Shown piece by piece: positions 39,101-45,802 of a stretch of DNA of 64,000 nucleotides. The notes below the pieces were generated by a model, which made no database searches, was not told where the DNA came from, and saw only the letters and a program-made list of their open reading frames with translations. Origin of the DNA: Anaerolineales bacterium UBA2395 (GTDB lineage Bacteria > Chloroflexota > Anaerolineae > Anaerolineales > Villigracilaceae); the NCBI GenBank assembly GCA_002343775.1, contig DDSH01000007.1, positions 91,603 to 155,602 on the forward strand, given 5' to 3'. Numbering within the stretch: position 1 is the stretch's first letter; each line of letters opens with the position of its first letter. The position numbers and the translations under genes were made by a program.

Positions 39101-40828
39101 TTTGCGGACCCGAATGTGGGCAGCAATAAACCGGTCACGGTCACTGGCATCAGCATCTCTGGCGGGGTGGACGCGGGCAACTATAGCCTCGTCAACACCA
39201 CTGCCAATACCACCGCCGATATCACCATCGCGTCCCAGACCATCACGATCACACAAAACGCGCCAGCCAGCGCCGCAAATGGCACAACCTTCGATGTCGC
39301 AGCGACAGCTTCCTCTGGATTGCTCGTCACCATCACGACCTCCGGCTCTTGCTCCGGCGGTGATACCGACGGCGATGCCACCATTACGATGACCAGCGGA
39401 ACTGGAACCTGCAGCGTCTTCTATGATCAGGCAGGCAATTCGAATTACAACCCTGCGCCTCAATTGCAAGAAGACGTGAACGCCACTGAAAGCCCGGCTT
39501 TCACCAGCGCGAACAATACCTCATTTGATCTGGGCTTTGCGGGCTCCTTCAACATCACTGCAACCGGCAACCCGCAGACCATGACGATCTCGGTCAGCGG
39601 CACATTACCGACAGGCATCACCCTGACCGATAACGGCGACGGAACCGCCACGCTAAGCGGCACCCCCGCAGCCGGAACAGCAGGAGTCTACAACCTGATC
39701 CTGACCGCCAATAATGGCGTTGTTCCAAACGGCATCCAGAACTTCACACTCACCGTCCGCAATGGACCAACACCGACGATCGTCAATTCATCTCCGGACA
39801 CCGGGAATGGCAGCGTTAGCGAGAATGAAAGCATCTCCACCACTCTTGGTCTTACCGATCTGATGGTCGAATTCAGCAGCGATGTGTATGATCCCGCCGG
39901 CGATACCGATCCGGATGACGTGACCAACCCTGCCAACTACTTGCTTGTCCGCAGCGCAACAGGCACGTTTGCAACCGCCAGCTGCTCCGGCGGAGTCACT
40001 GCGCCGGATGTGGCAATCTCTGTCGATTCGGTCACGTACAACAACGGCGGCGGCTCAGGTCCATTCGTCGCCACGCTTTCCATAAATAGCGGACTTCCGC
40101 TCAATGTGGCAGGCTTCTATCGCCTGTACGTTTGCGGCACCACTTCCATTGTGGATGCAGCCAATACCGCGCTCACCCTCGCAGGAGACGGGGTCAATCC
40201 CGGAACAGACTTTGTCCGCAACTTCCGCATTGCGGCGCCCGCCACAGGCGGAGGAGGCGATGACGACGACAATGGAAACTCCAACATTGCCGCCACCATC
40301 CAACAAGGTGGAGTGCTGATCCCTGTGACGGGCTTCGCCCCCAACCGGGTCACCCACCTGCCAGCCCAGACTTCCGCATACTCTTCAAGCGGGCTAACGG
40401 TCGAAGTGCCGTCACTCAGCCTCAAACTCCCCATTGTGGGCGTGGATTTCAACGGCAGCAGCTGGGATGTCACCTGGCTCGGCAGGAACGCGGGCTACCT
40501 CGAAGGTTCCGCCTACCCCACCTGGAGCGGCAACACCGTGCTCACAGGTCACGCCACCGACCCGAACGGCAAGGCAGGTCCCTTCGCCTTCATCAACGAG
40601 CTCCAGCCCGGGCAGAAGATCTACATCCACAATAACGGCTTCACCTATGTATACGAAGTCCGCCATAGCAGTTTGATCCTGCCTTCGAATGCCAAGACCC
40701 TCTTCCAACACGAGAAGGATTCCTGGCTCTCGCTGGTGACTTGTGAGAACTTCAACGAAAAGACGGGAACCTTCACCAGCCGCCGCCTTGTCCGCGCCGT
40801 TCTCATCAGCATCATCCCAACCAAGTAA
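36101..40828 (+). CDS. Giant multi-domain surface protein ending in an LPXTG-like signal and a sortase domain
   Basis: The 1575-residue product has a signal peptide (cleavage after Ala30). A Gly-rich beta domain follows (about 31-245, many Gly-Gly runs), then an InlB-B-like repeat (246-318), cadherin-like tandem domains, two 95-residue near-identical repeats (about 685-779 and 780-874, both with VELIQSVTQP and DLTYQPDAEYCNGG), YDG-type repeats (about 880-1045, motif NKTYDG/NKVYDGNT), an Ig-like domain (about 1132-1225), an SbsA-like domain, and an acidic linker GGGGDDDDNGNSN. LIPVTG stands at 1406-1411. Residues 1420-1575 are a sortase: His1484 in VLTGHATDP, Cys1548 in LVTCENFNEKTG, and Arg1561 in SRRLVRA, aligning by eye with S. 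aureus SrtA (His120, Cys184, Arg197). A ribosome site, GAGGAG, precedes ATG 36101. Confidence 0.88.
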   Translation: MRSQWHSKVLSAILITLLALAALPVSPARAATDTYSTAGTFTWTAPAGVTSVTVEVWGGGGRGGSFGGGMGEAVGGGGGGGAYSSSVISVTAGNDYTVVVGAGSTTTAAGGQSYFINATTVMAVGGNSSNSGTGATGGAAASSVGTITRSGGNGANGSMAANYGGGGGSSAGTSANGVNATNATGATAPAGGGNGGNGKTTPTGAGTAGATPGGGGGGAYRSGGGGGQNGGAGSAGRVSITYTLPSFTITASAGTGGTITPSGAVSVAGGSNQSFSIVPNANNIVAGVSINGGASVGRVNNYTFTNVTANHTISATFDGGWSAPSAFSDPDTDVAGQANVYTSNNGYATIDSTNDEVNYQNFNLSIPSGATINGIEVAIEGYSTGTRNADVALSWNNGTSVTSYLTTTMPSTTAASEATVILGGPANPWGRTWSDTEFANGSFAVRVEGTSGGGSDLLIDQIQVKVHYAVPNTAPTVSTPIADVNVLEDAVNTVFSLYPNFQDAQDTDAQLTYTVTNNTNTGLFTSVNISDPTNFTLDYAPNANGTANITIRATDTGGLFVEDTFAVNVTAVNDAPSYGVSSPIPAVNEDAGSVSVPSWIFLFNPGPLETGQTVLNWLVSNSTCGTLLTTGPSVSGNTLSYTTAPNQNGTCTFDLQVQDNGGTANSGVDTSTATNYTITVNAVNDPSVANDDTPTVSEDSGTNTVNVRGNDTDIDSAVELIQSVTQPTNGTVVITNGGQDLTYQPDAEYCNGGTPTDDFTYTLTGGDSATVAVTVTCADDPSVANDDTSTVWEDSSTNTITVRGNDSDIDSSVELIQSVTQPVNGSVVITNGGQDLTYQPDAEYCNGGSPTDDFTYTLAGGASATVEVTVNCQTALTPNITASNKTYDGGMTASFTCALTPSVGGDDVSCSGGTASFADKNVGTGKTVTATGLGLSGADAFMYELASTSATDDADINARDLNVTAAGVNKVYDGNTNAAVTLSDDSIVTDDVTVDYTSASFADPNVGSNKPVTVTGISISGGVDAGNYSLVNTTANTTADITIASQTITITQNAPASAANGTTFDVAATASSGLLVTITTSGSCSGGDTDGDATITMTSGTGTCSVFYDQAGNSNYNPAPQLQEDVNATESPAFTSANNTSFDLGFAGSFNITATGNPQTMTISVSGTLPTGITLTDNGDGTATLSGTPAAGTAGVYNLILTANNGVVPNGIQNFTLTVRNGPTPTIVNSSPDTGNGSVSENESISTTLGLTDLMVEFSSDVYDPAGDTDPDDVTNPANYLLVRSATGTFATASCSGGVTAPDVAISVDSVTYNNGGGSGPFVATLSINSGLPLNVAGFYRLYVCGTTSIVDAANTALTLAGDGVNPGTDFVRNFRIAAPATGGGGDDDDNGNSNIAATIQQGGVLIPVTGFAPNRVTHLPAQTSAYSSSGLTVEVPSLSLKLPIVGVDFNGSSWDVTWLGRNAGYLEGSAYPTWSGNTVLTGHATDPNGKAGPFAFINELQPGQKIYIHNNGFTYVYEVRHSSLILPSNAKTLFQHEKDSWLSLVTCENFNEKTGTFTSRRLVRAVLISIIPTK
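38153..38724 (+). repeat. Tandem 285-bp duplication inside the surface-protein gene
   Basis: Two in-frame copies with a period of 285 bases encode a 95-residue unit. A run of about 60 identical bases begins at 38297 in copy 1 and at 38582 in copy 2; the rest is diverged. This points to a fairly recent duplication or to gene conversion. Confidence 0.85.
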
Positions 40829-40836
40829 CCTGGACG

Positions 40837-40875
40837 AATCAAAACAGGCGGTCAATGTGACCGCCTGTTTTGATT
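40837..40875 (+). terminator. Terminator after the surface-protein gene
   Basis: An 18-bp perfect stem (40837-40854 with 40858-40875, core AAAACAGGCGGTCA) encloses a 3-base loop. Confidence 0.92.
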
Positions 40876-40901
40876 TAAAAATTCCCATTAAGTGGATGGG
40901 T

Positions 40902-40907
40902 TATAAT
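40902..40907 (+). promoter_or_regulatory. -10 box of the kinase gene (leaderless type)
   Basis: A perfect TATAAT lies 6 bases before ATG 40914. No ribosome site fits. Confidence 0.55.
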
Positions 40908-40913
40908 CCGGTC

Positions 40914-42929
40914 ATGGCATCATGGAGCGGCAAAACCCTTGGTAAAGTTCAGATCGGAGAGATGATCGCGCGCGGCGGGATGGCTGAGGTCTATTTTGGC
41001 GAGCACACTCTCCTCGATCGCAAAGTCGCCGTTAAGATCATGCGCGACCATGTGGACGAAGACCCCGAAACACGCGCACGCTTCGAGCGCGAGGCGCGGG
41101 TGATGGCAAACCTGCATCATCCCAACATCATTCAGATCTTCGATTATGACCTTGCGGATGGTCGTCCCTGTATCGTCATGGAACTTATGACGGGCACATC
41201 GCTCGGCATGTACCTCAAGTCGCTGCAAAAGCGCGACAAAAAGCTTTCTTACCATGAGATCGCCCGGCTGCTCCTTCCCATCGCATCTGCCATCGATTAC
41301 GCCCATAACCAGAATATCGTCCATCGGGATATTAAACCCGCGAACATTTTGCTGCGCCCAAAGGGAGGATCGTTCCAAATCGAAGAGCCGCTTCCGGCGG
41401 ATATCGAACCGGTTCTCACCGACTTCGGGCTGGTGCGCCTCCTCGACTCCACGATCCAAACCTCGACCGGGACCGTCTCTGGAACTCCCGCCTACATGAG
41501 CCCTGAGCAAGCCCGCGGCGATAAGGTTGACCGGAAAACCGATATCTATTCGCTGGGTGTGGTGCTGTACGAAATGATCGCAGGTGTGGTCCCGTTCGAT
41601 GCGGAGTCGTCGTTTGGCGTGTTGATGAAACACCTGAACGACCCGCCGCCCCCCATCCCGGGCATCTCCTCAGATTTGCAGGCGGTGATCAACCGCGCGC
41701 TGGCGAAGAATCCCGAAGACCGTTACAGCAGCGCCAGTGACCTGGTGAATGAATTCATTGCCGTGTTCCAGGGACAGACCATTGCCGCTGAAACGCAAGC
41801 CATTCTTGAAAAAGCGGCGCAAGCCCAAACTAAAAAGATGAGTGTGCTCACACCGCTTCTGATGGCTGTGGGAGCGTTGATCCTCGTGGCAGTTGGCGCG
41901 CTTGCCTTTTTCCTGTTGCGACCCGGTGCGAAACCGACAAGGGATGAAAACCTGCCGGTCGGACGGATCAGTTATTTCGATTTCAACTGGGCAATGGACA
42001 AGGCGGTCATTTCCGTCAATGGATTGCCCATGCCCGAAAGGGGCAAGCATTACGAAGTCTGGTATCTGGCGCAGGGCGGAGAAATTCGCAGAAACGTCGG
42101 CATGATTCCGATGACCGAGGCAGGCGGACAAATCACGTTCCTGGAGCCTGAGGCGAGAAATCTGCTTGAGGTGTTCGATCAGGTCGAAGTCACGCTTGAA
42201 CCGGACAACGATCCCAATCCGAATGAACCTTCCGGCAGGGTGGTCGCGTCGTCCGTTTTCCCACCATTGGCGCTTGTCCATGTGCGGCATTTGGTGGTTT
42301 CATTCGCCGATGCGCCCGAAGGGACCCCGCTGGTTTCCGGGCTTTGGTACATGGTGGATGCCATCGACACATCGATCCTTGAGCTGAATGACGCCTTTGC
42401 CGCAGGAGACGAAGCGACGTTCCGGGTCAAGATCGAAGAGATCATCAACCAGACTGTCGGTGAAAAGAACGCCCAGCTGTACAAGGATTGGAATGGAGAT
42501 ACGCGCGTCAGTGACCCCGGCGATGGATATGGTCTGCTCGGACAAGTCGATCAGGGGTACGCGGCGCAGACCATCAGCCATGTTCAATTCGCCGCCCAAT
42601 CTGCAGATGCCACTCAAAATATCCAGACCCACAGCGAACACATCATTGTCTGCGTCAACAACATCACGGGCTGGTCGGAGCAAATTTTGGAGCTAGCCAT
42701 CCGATTGCAGGATATGCCGTTCGGCACAGAGATGGAGCCGTTGGTCGCCGAAATATTGAGCCTTTCGAGCAACATGCTCTATGGCGCGGATACGAACGGG
42801 AATGGATTGATCGAACCCGTCATTGGCGAGGGCGGTGCGGATACGGCGTATGAGCATGCCTACTATCTGACGAACATGCCGCTCTTGCCGGGTGCGCATC
42901 GCGTCCCACCACCGGCACAGATCCCATAA
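40914..42929 (+). CDS. PknB-type serine/threonine kinase with exterior RskA-like domain
   Basis: Residues 10-270 of this 671-residue protein are a Hanks-type kinase: glycine loop IARGGMAEVYFG, Lys in KVAVKIM, HRDIKPANILL with the catalytic Asp at 139, DFG at 170-172, and GTPAYMSPEQARG. A membrane helix lies at about 310-332. The exterior part starts with a domain like the C-terminal half of anti-sigma factor K (RskA): RISYFDFNWAMDKAVISVNG, GKHYEVWYLAQGGEIRRNVG (quoted as HYEVWYLAQGG) and VEVTLEPDNDPNPNEPSGRVV. The last 200 residues are helical and unassigned. The kinase would sense an exterior signal and phosphorylate inner targets. It starts 85 bases after the sortase-fusion gene, with a terminator and its own promoter between. 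Confidence 0.9.
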   Translation: MASWSGKTLGKVQIGEMIARGGMAEVYFGEHTLLDRKVAVKIMRDHVDEDPETRARFEREARVMANLHHPNIIQIFDYDLADGRPCIVMELMTGTSLGMYLKSLQKRDKKLSYHEIARLLLPIASAIDYAHNQNIVHRDIKPANILLRPKGGSFQIEEPLPADIEPVLTDFGLVRLLDSTIQTSTGTVSGTPAYMSPEQARGDKVDRKTDIYSLGVVLYEMIAGVVPFDAESSFGVLMKHLNDPPPPIPGISSDLQAVINRALAKNPEDRYSSASDLVNEFIAVFQGQTIAAETQAILEKAAQAQTKKMSVLTPLLMAVGALILVAVGALAFFLLRPGAKPTRDENLPVGRISYFDFNWAMDKAVISVNGLPMPERGKHYEVWYLAQGGEIRRNVGMIPMTEAGGQITFLEPEARNLLEVFDQVEVTLEPDNDPNPNEPSGRVVASSVFPPLALVHVRHLVVSFADAPEGTPLVSGLWYMVDAIDTSILELNDAFAAGDEATFRVKIEEIINQTVGEKNAQLYKDWNGDTRVSDPGDGYGLLGQVDQGYAAQTISHVQFAAQSADATQNIQTHSEHIIVCVNNITGWSEQILELAIRLQDMPFGTEMEPLVAEILSLSSNMLYGADTNGNGLIEPVIGEGGADTAYEHAYYLTNMPLLPGAHRVPPPAQIP

Positions 42930-42959
42930 AAAAGACCTCCCGAATGGGAGGTCTTTTTT
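42928..42959. terminator. Bidirectional terminator
   Basis: A 14-bp perfect stem (42928-42941 with 42946-42959, core GACCTCCC) has A/T tails on both sides. It serves the kinase gene and the convergent small membrane protein gene. Confidence 0.92.
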
Positions 42960-42974
42960 ATGGGTGAACATTAT

Positions 42975-43286
42975 TTACTGGGGGAACTGGATCCCATTCC
43001 CGCTCATAGCCATGTACGCCCCAAGTGCGGCGTTGACACAGGTGGCAAGCAGACCAAGTACAGACAATGCGATGCCTGCAATTGCCAGGTTCTTTTGAGT
43101 CTGGTCCTTCATGCCGAGGTATCCCAACACGATGCCTGTCACCGAGAGCGGGAAACCGCAGATCGGAAAAAACCACGAACATAAATTGATGACACCCAGC
43201 ACAAGAGAGCCGATTGCCATGATCTTTTGATTGTTATTTGGTGCGGGGGCGGGCGAACTTGAAAACTGCGGTTGATTTGATTCCAT
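42975..43286 (-). CDS. Small DUF4190-like membrane protein
   Basis: The 103-residue product has a Gln/Ser/Pro-rich N-terminus and two membrane helices (about 24-55 and 65-95), connected by a short loop with KDQTQKNLAIAGIALS. That arrangement is the DUF4190 pattern, seen in small proteins with unknown roles in Gram-positive-like bacteria. AAGGAG precedes the start. It converges with the kinase gene. Confidence 0.72.
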   Translation of the reverse strand: MESNQPQFSSSPAPAPNNNQKIMAIGSLVLGVINLCSWFFPICGFPLSVTGIVLGYLGMKDQTQKNLAIAGIALSVLGLLATCVNAALGAYMAMSGNGIQFPQ

Positions 43287-43351
43287 TATGCATTCTCCTT
43301 AAGTTAATAAATGGATGTACGAATCTATTGTACATCAGCCTTCCAGAGAGG

Positions 43352-44704
43352 TTATCCTACAACAGTCCTATCCGTGATCTCCAGCGCCTTATCCAGAATA
43401 TCCATGCCTTCCCGCAACTGTTCCTCCGTAATGATCAACGGCGGGATGATCAGCACGGTATGCCAATGGGCATACAAGAACAACCCATGATCGAGGCAGT
43501 ATTTTCGCAACGCCATCATTTCGGGCGACGACCCATTCCACGGAGCCATCGGTTCCTTCGTCTTTCGATCCTTGACCAACTCGAGGATGCCAAACAAGCC
43601 GATGCTGCGGACTTCCCCAACAGATGGATGTGCCTCGCCCAAGTCCGTCAACATACGCTTCAAGACTCCGCCCAAACCTGCCGCGTGCTCGACGACTTTA
43701 TCCTCCCTCATGGCTTGGATGTTCGCCACCGCCGCCGCCAACGAAATGGGATGCGAGGTGTACGTTAGTCCGCTTTCGAAGGCATGTTCATCGAACGCCG
43801 CCGCGATCTCGGGCTTCATCGCCACCGCTCCCAGCGGCGCATACGCAGATGTGAGCCCCTTTGCCATCGTCATGATATCTGGCGTCACACCCCAATGCTC
43901 GATGGCAAACCATTTGCCTGTGCGTCCAAAGCCGCTCATCACTTCGTCAGCGATCATCACGATGCCATATTTATCGCACAGTTGACGCACACCCTGCATG
44001 TATCCATCCGGTGGGATGATGATACCATTCGTGCCTGTCACCGATTCCATCATCACCGCCGCAATGGATTCCGGACCCTCGTAAAGAATAATCTCTTCCA
44101 AATGATTGACGTAATCCCGCGCAAATTCCTCCTCGGAAATATTCGGGGTTGTGCGATGGAAAGTGGAACGATAACGATAGGGATCGAGAAAATGGACAAC
44201 GCCCGTCATCAGGTTCGGTTCCCAAGCCACGCGGCGCGGATCGCCCGTGGCAGCCATTGCCCCGGCAGACGCGCCATGATACGAGCGATAGCGCGTGAGG
44301 ATTTTGTGCCGCCCGGTGTATCCGCGCGCAAGTTTGATGGCGTTCTCGTTCGCGTCCGCGCCGCCGAGGGTGAACAGCACCTTGCTCAACGCGCCTTTTG
44401 GCGTGATCTCCGCCACCGCCTTGCTCGCCAGTGCGCGGATCTTGGTCGTCATGCCGGGAGCCGCATACGGAAGTTCTGCTGCCTGCTCCTGCATCGCGCG
44501 GATGACGCGCTCATCGCCATGCCCAAGGTTGACGCACATGGTCATCGAATTGAAATCGAGGTAGCGCTTGTCGTCCACATCCCAGAAATACACGCCTTTG
44601 GCGCGCTTCACGGCGATGGGGTTGACTTTTGCCTGCGCAGACCACGTCCAAAAGACGTGTTCTTTTGAAAGAGGAAGAATTTCATTATCGGGAAGATCAA
44701 ACAT
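43352..44704 (-). CDS. Class III PLP-dependent aminotransferase
   Basis: The 450-residue enzyme is an omega-aminotransferase of the class III fold, in the taurine/beta-alanine:pyruvate group by overall look. Motifs are GVYFWDVDDKRYLDFNS, LFTLGGADANENAIKLAR, RYRSYHGASAGAMAATGD, VMIADEVMSGFGRTGKWFA with the cofactor Asp, and the Schiff-base Lys in MTMAKGLTSAYAPLGAV (quoted as MTMAKGLTSAYAPLG). The amino donor cannot be fixed by reading. It is a single-gene unit with AAGGA before the start, and a palindromic -10 box shared with the divergent kinase-like gene. Confidence 0.9.
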   Translation of the reverse strand: MFDLPDNEILPLSKEHVFWTWSAQAKVNPIAVKRAKGVYFWDVDDKRYLDFNSMTMCVNLGHGDERVIRAMQEQAAELPYAAPGMTTKIRALASKAVAEITPKGALSKVLFTLGGADANENAIKLARGYTGRHKILTRYRSYHGASAGAMAATGDPRRVAWEPNLMTGVVHFLDPYRYRSTFHRTTPNISEEEFARDYVNHLEEIILYEGPESIAAVMMESVTGTNGIIIPPDGYMQGVRQLCDKYGIVMIADEVMSGFGRTGKWFAIEHWGVTPDIMTMAKGLTSAYAPLGAVAMKPEIAAAFDEHAFESGLTYTSHPISLAAAVANIQAMREDKVVEHAAGLGGVLKRMLTDLGEAHPSVGEVRSIGLFGILELVKDRKTKEPMAPWNGSSPEMMALRKYCLDHGLFLYAHWHTVLIIPPLIITEEQLREGMDILDKALEITDRTVVG

Positions 44705-44761
44705 GGAGATTCCTTGTCAGTCGTAGTTTATGATAGATCGATCAAGCAGTACATATCACGA

Positions 44762-44769
44762 ATTATAAT
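44762..44769. promoter_or_regulatory. Palindromic -10 element ATTATAAT
   Basis: ATTATAAT is its own reverse complement, so it carries a perfect TATAAT on each strand. The plus-strand box ends 9 bases before ATG 44779 (leaderless). The minus-strand box would give a leader of about 50 bases for the aminotransferase. Confidence 0.5.
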
Positions 44770-44778
44770 CCTGCCGCC

Positions 44779-45321
44779 ATGAACCCATTGAAGTACAAAC
44801 GCATTGCAGTCATCGGTACGACATCCACGGGCAAATCCACGCTGGCAGAAAAGATATCGGCAAAATTTGGACTTCCCTTCGTTGAGTTGGATGCACTGTT
44901 CTGGGAACCGAACTGGAAGGAAGCCACTCTATCCGATTTTTGGAAGCGGGTCGAATCCGCCATCGAACCGGATGCCTGGGTGGCGGCGGGGAATTACAGC
45001 CGCGTGCGCAACCTGATCTGGAGCCGCGCCGAACTCATCATCTGGCTGGATTATCCCTTCCCTATCGTTTTCTGGCGGCTGCTCACCCGCACCATTCGCC
45101 GCGGCTGGACACAAGAGGAACTCTGGAATGGTAACCGCGAAAAATTCTGGTGGCACCTCAAATTATGGTCGCAGGATTCATTGTTCCACTGGCTTTTCAA
45201 AACCTATTGGCGGCGAAAAAGGGAAATCCCCCAGCTGCTTTCGCTGCCCGAAAACAGACATTTGAGCCTGATCCATTTCAGGCATCCGCGTGAAGCAGAG
45301 AAATGGCTGGCGTCGTTGTAG
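44779..45321 (+). CDS. P-loop small-molecule kinase-like protein
   Basis: The 180-residue product has Walker A GTTSTGKST at residues 13-21, an adenylate-kinase-like arrangement (FVELDALFWEPNWKEA, WVAAGNYS, IIWLDYPFPIVFWRLLTRT), and an Arg-rich region (YWRRKREIP). This resembles the family annotated as DNA topology modulation protein or adenylate kinase-related. The true substrate is unknown. It stands alone, 9 bases after a TATAAT, without a ribosome site. Confidence 0.8.
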   Translation: MNPLKYKRIAVIGTTSTGKSTLAEKISAKFGLPFVELDALFWEPNWKEATLSDFWKRVESAIEPDAWVAAGNYSRVRNLIWSRAELIIWLDYPFPIVFWRLLTRTIRRGWTQEELWNGNREKFWWHLKLWSQDSLFHWLFKTYWRRKREIPQLLSLPENRHLSLIHFRHPREAEKWLASL

Positions 45322-45325
45322 TGGA

Positions 45326-45733
45326 TTAAGCCCGAAACCAGCCCAATGCCAGGGCAAGCAGGAATCCGCACAAAGTCAGGAGACCGATGCGAAGCAAATG
45401 ACGGCGCGTCATGCCTTTCACATCCTCCCGCAAAGGAAGGCGTCTCATCTTCAATTGAAACTCGGTCAGGTCCCATGCAAACAGGGTGAAGACCATGCCG
45501 CTGAACATCCAGCCAACGGCGAGATCGAGCCATAGCCCAATAATGGAAAGCGGAATGGCAAGCAGAACGCCGAGCGTGGAAACCCACCTCCATTTTTGCC
45601 AGAGCGCGATCAGCCAAAAAATGCCAAAAGCAAGGATCCAGCGCGAGGGGGCATCGTTCCCTGCCTGAAAATACCCCCAGGCAAACGAGCCGATGCCAAT
45701 GACAATGCTTGAAAACAGCGCGGTGATGATCAC
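45326..45733 (-). CDS. Small membrane protein of unknown function
   Basis: The 135-residue product has four membrane helices (about 2-22, 30-48, 52-86 as one or two, and 110-132), with a basic loop KMRRLPLREDVKGMTRRHLLR between the last two (quoted as RLPLREDVKGMTRRHLLR). I do not recognise a family. The start is a GTG at 45733, supported by TGGAG about 10 bases upstream. It converges with the P-loop kinase gene, and only four bases separate the stops. Confidence 0.6.
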   Translation of the reverse strand: MIITALFSSIVIGIGSFAWGYFQAGNDAPSRWILAFGIFWLIALWQKWRWVSTLGVLLAIPLSIIGLWLDLAVGWMFSGMVFTLFAWDLTEFQLKMRRLPLREDVKGMTRRHLLRIGLLTLCGFLLALALGWFRA

Positions 45734-45802
45734 AAGAATATCTCCAATGTGTTAATTTTATCATCTGCATAAAACTGATATACTTCCGCAAACGCCAAAG
45801 GT

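Noticed and set aside
40743..40913. In-frame upstream extension of the kinase gene
   Set aside because: It overlaps the surface-protein gene and crosses its terminator. ATG 40914 with a nearby TATAAT and the kinase N-terminus fits better.
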